A DNA stretch of 45,083 nt from an uncultured Oscillospiraceae bacterium (GTDB taxonomy: Bacteria; Bacillota; Clostridia; Oscillospirales; Oscillospiraceae): assembly GCA_910579965.1 (NCBI GenBank), contig CAJTWF010000021.1, positions 1 to 45,083 on the forward strand, given 5' to 3'. How positions within the stretch are numbered: position 1 is the first letter of the stretch; each line of letters starts with the position of its first letter. Of this stretch, positions 40,361-45,083 are shown one piece after another. A program made the position numbers and the translations under genes. The notes below the pieces were generated by a model, which was not told the DNA's origin, ran no database searches, and saw only the letters and a program-made list of their open reading frames with translations.

Positions 40361-41251
40361 TTAAATCATGGACGGAGATTTCACCTCGTCCTCACCCATG
40401 GCGGCCTCCCGTCCGCTCCGGGCCTGGTTGGCGTACTGCCGGGGGGAGACGCCCTTGACGTCCTTGAAGGCCCGGGAGAAGTAGAAGGGGTCCTCGAAGC
40501 CCACGGAGTTGGAGATCTCCTGTATGGAGTGGCCGGTGGAGGCCAGCAGGGCGCAGGCCCGCTCAATGCGGTACTCCAGCAGGAACCGCTTGGGGGACAT
40601 CTGGAACCGCTTCATGAACCGGCGGTACAGGCTGGAGTGGCTGACCGAGGCATAAGCCGCCAGACCCTCCACGGTGATGGGGGTCTCGTAGTGATTGACA
40701 ATGTACTCCGCCGCCAGCAGGGCGCAGTCCGGCGCCTCCCGTCCGCCGCCCCGTCCCCCCTGGGCGGTGCGGACAAGGAAGGCCAGAAGCTGGTAGAGCC
40801 GGGCGGTCATCTCCAGGCTCTCGGCGGCAGAGGTGCCGTAGCTCTCGTAGATCTTCTCCAGAAGGGCGCGGATGTCCCCGCTGTCCCTGCCCCGGTAGAC
40901 CGGCTCCTCCTCCGTCAGATCGGTCTGACTCATGTAGCTGGCCGCGTCCAGCCCGCCGAAGCCCACCCAGACGTATTCCCAGGGGTCCCGTGCGTCGGCA
41001 CAGTAGTGGATGGTGGTGTCCGGATAGGCCAGAAAGGTGTCTCCGGCCTGGAGGTCATAGCGCGTGTCCCGGGAGATGAACACCCCCTTCCCGGCAATGA
41101 CGTGGTGGAGCAGGAAGTGGTTGCGCACTCCGGGACCCCAGCCATAGCTGGGGGAGCACTGTTGACAGCCCGTATTCTGGACATAGAGTGATGCCGTCCG
41201 GCGTTCCAGTTTCAATGAATGCTTGTAGATGCTGCTTGCATGTTCGTTCAT
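40361..41251 (-). CDS. AraC-family transcriptional regulator
   Basis: 296 residues from the ATG at 41251; an ATG 6 bases upstream is possible but too close to GGAGG. The N-terminal cupin spans about 30-120 (HVIAGKGVFISRD, YDLQAGDTFLAYP, WEYVWVGFGG). The C-terminal double HTH spans about 185-285 (ITVEGLAAYASVSHSSLYRRFM, SPKRFLLEYRIERACALLA, IQEISNSVGFEDPFYFSRAFK). It is immediately upstream of and codirectional with mglB, so it probably activates mgl, and perhaps gal, in response to galactose. It has its own promoter. Confidence 0.92.
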   Translation of the reverse strand: MNEHASSIYKHSLKLERRTASLYVQNTGCQQCSPSYGWGPGVRNHFLLHHVIAGKGVFISRDTRYDLQAGDTFLAYPDTTIHYCADARDPWEYVWVGFGGLDAASYMSQTDLTEEEPVYRGRDSGDIRALLEKIYESYGTSAAESLEMTARLYQLLAFLVRTAQGGRGGGREAPDCALLAAEYIVNHYETPITVEGLAAYASVSHSSLYRRFMKRFQMSPKRFLLEYRIERACALLASTGHSIQEISNSVGFEDPFYFSRAFKDVKGVSPRQYANQARSGREAAMGEDEVKSPSMI

Positions 41252-41328
41252 TGACATCGCCCTCCTCTCAGGTTGCCTGCCCGGGCTGCGGGCAGCGGGA
41301 GACGATGGGTCTGTCCCCCGTTTGTTTT

Positions 41329-41358
41329 ATTATACATGATTTCCCCGGGGTTTGTCCA
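41329..41358 (-). promoter_or_regulatory. Promoter of the AraC-family gene
   Basis: Minus strand TGGACA (41353-41358), 18-base spacer, TATAAT (41329-41334), about 75 bases before the start. Confidence 0.6.
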
Positions 41359-41494
41359 CAGCATATGTGTATTCTGACGGAAGAAATGAAAATTTTTTCT
41401 GTTTTACCCTACATTTTTCGGATATTTTGTTGATTTTGCCAGGATTTCTCCTGATGCGGCGGAAAATATCATCCGGGTTTCGCCGCAGGGGCTG

Positions 41495-41527
41495 TTGACT
41501 TTTTTACTGCGCCATGCTACCATGCTA
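41495..41527 (+). promoter_or_regulatory. Promoter of the YerC-like gene with tandem repeat
   Basis: TTGACT (41495-41500), 17-base spacer, TACCAT (41518-41523). The 8-base unit CCATGCTA is repeated head to tail at 41512-41519 and 41520-41527, straddling the -10, as an autoregulatory operator might. A TGCGGCG/CGCCGCA hairpin lies just upstream (41455-41487). Confidence 0.55.
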
Positions 41528-41573
41528 AAGTATCAGGATATTTATGATATTTGAGAGGAGAGGTGAGCGTCCC

Positions 41574-41873
41574 ATGGACGTATTCCATACCAAGGGAGCG
41601 GCCCTGCTGATTCAGGCGATCCTGGCGCTGGAGACGGAGGAGGAGTGCCGCGCTTTCCTGGAGGATCTGATGACCGGCCGGGAGATCCAGGACTGCTCCC
41701 AGCGCATCCTGGTGGCCAGCCTCCTGCGGGAGAAGCTGGTCTACAGCCGCATCGCCCAGGCCACCGGCGCCAGCAGCGCCACCATCAGCCGGGTCAACCG
41801 CTGCTGCACCTACGGCTCCGGCGGGTACAAGGTTGTGCTGGACCGGATCGTGGAAAAAGGCATGGAGGGGTGA
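41574..41873 (+). CDS. YerC/YecD-family TrpR-related regulator
   Basis: 99 residues, a complete TrpR-like helical DNA-binding protein. The N-terminal helix TKGAALLIQAILALETEEECRAF is in two blocks, followed by FLEDLMTGREI and the HTH SQRILVASLLREKLVYSRIAQATGASSATISRVNRC. Members are compact Firmicute repressors with unknown or tryptophan-unrelated ligands. The start at 41574 has GGAGAGGTGAG. Monocistronic. A weak CTGATAA/TTATCAG hairpin (41883-41907) follows. Confidence 0.92.
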   Translation: MDVFHTKGAALLIQAILALETEEECRAFLEDLMTGREIQDCSQRILVASLLREKLVYSRIAQATGASSATISRVNRCCTYGSGGYKVVLDRIVEKGMEG

Positions 41874-41882
41874 AGGGCGTGC

Positions 41883-41907
41883 CTGATAAAGAGGGGTTCC
41901 TTATCAG
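41883..41907 (+). terminator. Weak hairpin after the YerC-like gene
   Basis: A 7-bp stem CTGATAA/TTATCAG with an 11-base loop, 10 bases after the stop, without a T run. Confidence 0.4.
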
Positions 41908-41939
41908 TGTGAATCAATGCTAGAACGAAGGAAAATAGT

Positions 41940-42010
41940 GACAAATGATGCAATAAAGACGAGAATGACTTTGTGGAAGAAAAACTCATCAAAATATTGC
42001 ACCATTTGTC
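41940..42010. repeat. 71-base imperfect inverted repeat
   Basis: GACAAATGATGCAATA (41940-41955) pairs with 41995-42010 with one mismatch around a 39-base AT-rich centre; matches extend by AATA/TATT beyond. It lies in the ~320-base gene-free stretch between the YerC-like gene and the IS. It could be a decayed mobile-element end or a hairpin RNA. Confidence 0.6.
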
Positions 42011-42032
42011 GATATTAATGATAGCAGATTTC

Positions 42033-42047
42033 TATAGCAATCATCAA
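42033..42047. repeat. Second copy of a 15-base IS630-end-like sequence
   Basis: TATAGCAATCATCAA is identical to 31554-31568, the presumed end of the IS630-family remnant. Its presence here suggests another solitary end. Confidence 0.5.
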
Positions 42048-42209
42048 AATTCCTGGCAAAAGTTCAGGGGTAGCAATCAAGCAAGGCTGCGCTGTCGACT
42101 TTGGCGGGCATCAGCCCGCCTGCATCCTTCACCGTGCCCTGCGCGATTTCTCCTCCCCTCCTTTTTTCTCATAAATTCTGAAGATTGCTTTAGATAGTGT
42201 CTACACGTG

Positions 42210-42698
42210 TTAAGCGCGTATAGCAGCCCAAATAGCGATACAACGAACATGTACCGCGGCGATAAAAGCATCCGAGGTCTTGGCATAGCGGGTGGCAATG
42301 CCTCTCCAGCGCTTCAAAGACAGAAAGCAGCTTTCTACCAGGTGACGCAGTTTATAGAGATATTTGTCATAGCCGCGCTGTTCTTTACGATTCTTCTTCG
42401 GTGGAATCACGGGTTCCATCCCCGCTGAAACCGCATAGGACAGGATATCATTTGTGTCATAACCCCTGTCTGCCAACAGAGTTTCTGATGAAATGCCTTC
42501 TATCAGCTGGACAGCTTCTTTACAATCCGCTCGGGTACCTTCTGTAACAAGGATTCGGACTGGCATACCATGCGCATCCACGGCCAGATGTATTGGGGTG
42601 TTGAGCCCCCTTTTGTCCTGGACATATCCTGATTGCCACCTTTTGCTCCCGCTGCGTGGGGATGCACCTTGATATGGCTGGCGTCGATCATCAGCCAT
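42210..42698 (-). CDS. IS5-family transposase, second frame (DDE C-terminal part)
   Basis: The functional region runs from about RGLNTPIHLAVDAHG to the end. It contains LLADRGYDTNDILSYA (second catalytic Asp, in the usual ADRGYD context), PPKKNRKEQRGYDKYLYKLRHLVE (final Glu, two blocks) and the IS5-type tail SLKRWRGIATRYAKT. It is in the -1 frame relative to the upstream frame and has no good ribosome site of its own, so it is expected to be made as a fusion by frameshifting near 42610. Confidence 0.88.
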   Translation of the reverse strand: MADDRRQPYQGASPRSGSKRWQSGYVQDKRGLNTPIHLAVDAHGMPVRILVTEGTRADCKEAVQLIEGISSETLLADRGYDTNDILSYAVSAGMEPVIPPKKNRKEQRGYDKYLYKLRHLVESCFLSLKRWRGIATRYAKTSDAFIAAVHVRCIAIWAAIRA

Positions 42699-42976
42699 TC
42701 ATAATCCGGCTCATCGATCAGAATTTCCAGGAGTTTTTCCCAAACACCTTTTCTGCGCCAACGGATACACCGCTGATGAACACTGCTCCACTTCCCGTAA
42801 TCGGGAAGCAGGTCACGCCAGGGTACTCCTGTTCGCAATACCCAAAACACCGCATTGATAAAACGGCGATTATCCTGAGCAATCCCGCCCCATTGGCCTC
42901 GTTGCCCGGGCAAATGCGGTTCAAGCAACTCCCATACTTTCTCATTTATATCATGTCTGTGATAGGATACATCCAT
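42503..42976 (-). CDS. IS5-family transposase, first frame (N-terminal part)
   Basis: 157 residues, of which about 1-123 are meaningful: DUF4096-type N-terminus (EKVWELLEPHLPGQRGQWGG, NAVFWVLRTGVPWRDLLPDYGKW in two blocks) and the first catalytic Asp in LMIDASHIKVHPHAAGAKGG. Beyond TKGG the frame is off-register, and the continuation is in the -1 frame. The sequence A-AAA-GGG at that point is a classical slippery heptamer, so ribosomes probably shift there to make the full transposase. It starts at 42976 with AGGGAAAG upstream. Confidence 0.88.
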   Translation of the reverse strand: MDVSYHRHDINEKVWELLEPHLPGQRGQWGGIAQDNRRFINAVFWVLRTGVPWRDLLPDYGKWSSVHQRCIRWRRKGVWEKLLEILIDEPDYEWLMIDASHIKVHPHAAGAKGGNQDMSRTKGGSTPQYIWPWMRMVCQSESLLQKVPERIVKKLSS

Positions 42977-43129
42977 CTTTCCCTCTCCCGTCTTTTTAGA
43001 TATTTCCCTTCTATCACAATCCTAACTCCTTGTGTAGACGCTATCTAGGTACATCTATTTTGTTACAAGTGATTCTTGACTTCTCCCCAGCGGTGCTCCG
43101 GAGGGTTCCAGTGGTTCTCCTGCGTGCGC

Positions 43130-43166
43130 AAAAAAGCGCTGGAGAGGCTCAATGCCTCTCCAGCGC
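43130..43166 (-). terminator. Intrinsic terminator of the FUSC-like gene
   Basis: A 13-bp perfect stem (GCGCTGGAGAGGC, 43136-43148 with 43154-43166); the gene's stop codon lies in the loop region. It is followed on the minus strand by TTTTT. Confidence 0.88.
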
Positions 43167-44051
43167 CTCCAGCAGCTCCCTGCGCAGGGACAGTATTTTG
43201 TCCACGTGGAAGTTGGTCACCACGTCCAGCTCCATCACCGAGTCCAGGGGCCTGGGGTCCCGGACCACGGCTCCGCCGGCCTCCAGCCGCCGCCGGTTCT
43301 CCGGACTGAGCCGGCCGGGCCGCTCCAGCTGGGCCAGCACCTCCAGATGGGAGATCAGCTCCCCAGCCTTGCGCTCACAGGCCTGATACCGCTCCAGCTC
43401 CTGCCGCTGGCGGCGCAGATGGAGGATAAGCCGCTGGTTAGCGAAGATCTCCAGCTGCTTTTTCAGCCCCTGAATCTTCCGGTTCATGCTGTCTGCGCCG
43501 GGCAGATGGTCATCCCCATCGAACATGTCCTCCAGGAAGTGGAGCAGGTCCCGGTCCAAGCTCTCCACAGTGGCCTGGATTTTCCTGCTGTTGTCGTAGG
43601 GAAATACCAGCATGTTGATGCCCATCCCCACCCCCAGCCCAATAGCGGTATCCCAGATGCGGCCTAGGGCGTAGGAGATGGGGGCCAGCTCCGTGTCCGT
43701 GCAGATCATCACCAGGATGAAGCAGGGCAGGGAGGGTGAGGCGGTGAGATGAAGCGTGTTGTACAGGGTAATCAGAGCGATCACCCCCACGCCCACGGCG
43801 CTCAGGGGGCTGACAGGCAGCATGGTCAGCAGCACCCCTGCCAGCGCGCCGTAGACCACGCCCACGATCTGGGCCGCGCTGGTCTCCAGTGAGTCCCGGA
43901 AGGTGGGTTGTACGGCGGACATGGCCCCCAGCATGGCAAAGATCAGCCGCGAGCTGGTGGCTCCGAACTGGTCCACGATAACCATGGCAGCCAGGATAGC
44001 CGCCGCTGTCTTGACCGTGCGCAGGCCGATTGATACTTTTTTAAGTGCCAT
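43149..44051 (-). CDS. Aromatic-acid-exporter / FUSC-family membrane protein
   Basis: 300 residues. Four to six membrane helices fill residues ~10-150 (TAAAILAAMVIVDQF, GVVYGALAGVLLTMLP, AVGVGVIALITLYN, WDTAIGLGVGMGINMLVFP). A cytoplasmic helical half follows with coiled-coil character (KIQGLKKQLEIFANQRLIL, HLRRQRQELERYQ). The pattern matches the ArAE_1/YgaE-like family in Firmicutes, proposed to export aromatic acids; substrate unproven. The start at 44051 has GGAGGGACG; an upstream extension to 44102 lacks a site. Confidence 0.87.
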   Translation of the reverse strand: MALKKVSIGLRTVKTAAAILAAMVIVDQFGATSSRLIFAMLGAMSAVQPTFRDSLETSAAQIVGVVYGALAGVLLTMLPVSPLSAVGVGVIALITLYNTLHLTASPSLPCFILVMICTDTELAPISYALGRIWDTAIGLGVGMGINMLVFPYDNSRKIQATVESLDRDLLHFLEDMFDGDDHLPGADSMNRKIQGLKKQLEIFANQRLILHLRRQRQELERYQACERKAGELISHLEVLAQLERPGRLSPENRRRLEAGGAVVRDPRPLDSVMELDVVTNFHVDKILSLRRELLEALERH

Positions 44052-44173
44052 GGCGCGTCCCTCCTGCCGGTCCGCTCCTGTGTCACAGTTTGGCGGTACC
44101 ACAGCGCCCAGATCTCCTCGCCGGCAGCAGCAGAGCGGGCGTCCTCTTCCAAAAAGCTCGTCTTACATAGCAT
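43943..44173 (-). CDS. Doubtful small ORF with strong ribosome site, overlapping FUSC gene
   Basis: It starts at 44173 behind an excellent AAGGAGGAATTACCC site and encodes 76 residues (MLCKTSFLEEDARSAAAGEEI...), the last 36 overlapping the FUSC-like gene in another frame. The first ~40 residues look protein-like, the rest does not. It may be a small gene that lost its stop by an indel, or a translated leader. Confidence 0.25.
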   Translation of the reverse strand: MLCKTSFLEEDARSAAAGEEIWALWYRQTVTQERTGRRDAPWHLKKYQSACARSRQRRLSWLPWLSWTSSEPPARG

Positions 44174-44264
44174 GGGTAATTCCTCCTTGTCTCATACGTT
44201 CCTTCTTGACTCTGTCTATAGAACGCATGAGCACGCGAAACTGTCCACACCAGGGATAATAAAA

Positions 44265-44718
44265 TCAGAGGAGCTCCCACCTGTACACGCTGCCGTCCCA
44301 ATGGCAGTATTGCTCCATCAACTCCTCCTCCTCAAAGAGCCGGAGGGTCTGGTCAAAGCTCACCGCCAGCTTGTACTTCTCCAGCTCTGCCCGGGGGATC
44401 CAGAAGACCCTTCCCTCCCGAGAGGAGCGCAGCTCCCCGGAAAACTGGTTGGTTTTATAGAGCATAACGATATAGCGTGTCCTATCGTCCTCCGGAAACT
44501 GCTTCAGACCGCACAGTCTGGGTTTCTGGATGGTCAGTCCGTTCCTCCCAGACCTCCCGGATCACCGCCCTGGTAAAGGACTCCCCAGGTTCCACGTGGC
44601 CCCCTGGGAAGCAAATCCCGGGCCAGGAGGGGTCCAGCCGGTCCTCCACCAGAACATTCCCCTGGTTGTCGTAGACCATGCACATGTTGGTCAACACCAC
44701 TGTTTCGTTTCTTGGCAT
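44265..44718 (-). pseudogene. Nudix hydrolase (MutT-like), frameshifted in the Nudix box
   Basis: The N-terminal 55 residues (NMCMVYDNQGNVLVEDR, then FPGGHVEPGESF, TRAVIREVWEE) are a normal Nudix start. The expected E-T-G-L continuation is broken: GAGGAACGGACTGACC appears where GAGGAAACGGGACTGACC would encode EETGLT. One A and one G are missing from adjacent short runs (near 44538-44544). The C-terminal half continues in another frame (MLYKTNQFSGELRSS, FWIPRAELEKYKLAV) to 44265. The intact protein would be about 150 residues and hydrolyse oxidised or other nucleotides. Either a true pseudogene or a homopolymer consensus error. Confidence 0.85.
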
Positions 44719-44730
44719 CTCTTTTTCCTT

Positions 44731-44799
44731 CTATGTATTTTTCCTGTTTTCCCTCACCACGCGGCAGGGATTGCCATAGGCGATCACATTTTCTCCCGC
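44731..44799 (-). pseudogene. 3' remnant of a hexapeptide-repeat acetyltransferase
   Basis: The minus strand reads AGENVIAYGNPCRVVREN then RKNT and TAG at 44731-44733. This is the typical last coil of maltose/galactoside O-acetyltransferases (usually VIAGNPARVIR). Upstream the similarity stops by ~44800, close to the 5S terminator, so most of the gene is missing. The Nudix gene starts 13 bases later and was probably its operon partner. Confidence 0.5.
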
Positions 44800-44840
44800 T
44801 CTGTCAAGTCTCTCCTCCTTTTTTCTTTCGTGGGCGCATA

Positions 44841-44872
44841 GCAAGAAAAGGGACAGTCCTCAGACTGTCCCT
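44841..44872 (-). terminator. Terminator of the rRNA operon
   Basis: A 10-bp perfect stem (AGGGACAGTC, 44849-44858 with 44863-44872), 4-base loop, then TTTTCTTGC on the minus strand, 7 bases after the 5S end. Confidence 0.93.
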
Positions 44873-44879
44873 CTCTTGT

Positions 44880-44994
<115 letters not shown>

Positions 44995-45083
44995 TGATTT
45001 TCTTATTATGAAAATCTTATTATTCAGGATCACACCCTGAAAACCGAACAAAGGATTGGAAGGAGAATAGAGCCAGGCAAGAA

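Larger units (their letters stand above)
42191..43047 (-). mobile_element. Intact IS5-family (IS427-like) insertion sequence
   Basis: An 853-bp element at 42193-43045 with inverted ends GATAGTGTCTACAC and GATAGCGTCTACAC (one mismatch), flanked by TA on both sides (42191-42192 and 43046-43047). Size, TA duplication and a two-frame transposase fit the IS427 group. Remnants of the same element lie at 26949 and 32061. Confidence 0.9.

Overview
The window is a GC-rich, gut-Clostridia type chromosome segment. The closest match by character is an Oscillospiraceae-like Firmicute (the Flavonifractor / Lawsonibacter / Pseudoflavonifractor neighbourhood). This rests on strong AGGAGG ribosome binding sites, an SLH-domain surface protein, a lysine riboswitch in front of an NhaC-family carrier, class II GalT, rubredoxin, a YerC/TrpR-like regulator and a Firmicute-style 5S rRNA. 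It is an inference from gene content; no marker gene was compared.

Left part (1-18 kb): an arabinose-type operon (3' end of an FGGY sugar kinase, araA, araD), a SulP anion transporter, an ECF sigma factor translationally coupled to a probable membrane anti-sigma factor, and a 920-residue SLH surface protein. Next come a Dabb protein coupled to a protein of unknown function, a 54-residue ORF directly behind a 33-base homopolymer, and a divergent MBL-like / HxlR pair. The part ends with adenine deaminase, a Na/Pi cotransporter with a PhoU-like tail, and an NhaC-family carrier whose leader is a textbook lysine riboswitch with an intrinsic terminator, so the carrier is probably a lysine transporter.

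Middle part (18-31 kb): a first galactokinase with an alpha/beta hydrolase, an orphan tyrosine recombinase, and a rubredoxin too short for ordinary ORF calling. A MarR-controlled heterodimeric ABC exporter follows, with one degenerate ATP site. Then come a promoter-plus-hairpin unit that could encode a small RNA, a decayed IS5-family copy, a secreted protein with two stalk domains and two PepSY domains, and a tandem-PII-like regulator paired with an internally duplicated DUF1538 membrane protein.

Right part (31-45 kb): a mobile-element graveyard (an IS630-family remnant carrying a 160-bp MITE with a TAA duplication, next to a rearranged fragment of the same IS5-family element). The second galactose locus, galK-phzF-galT, follows, then an AraC regulator and mglB-mglA-mglC with a 65-residue membrane protein. 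Galactose uptake (Mgl) and Leloir phosphorylation and uridylylation (GalK, GalT) therefore sit side by side; no galE is in the window. After a YerC-like regulator come an intact 853-bp IS5/IS427-like element with a probable -1 frameshift site, an aromatic-acid-exporter-like membrane protein, a Nudix gene broken in its Nudix box, the last codons of a hexapeptide acyltransferase, and a 5S rRNA on the minus strand whose 23S partner lies beyond the right edge.
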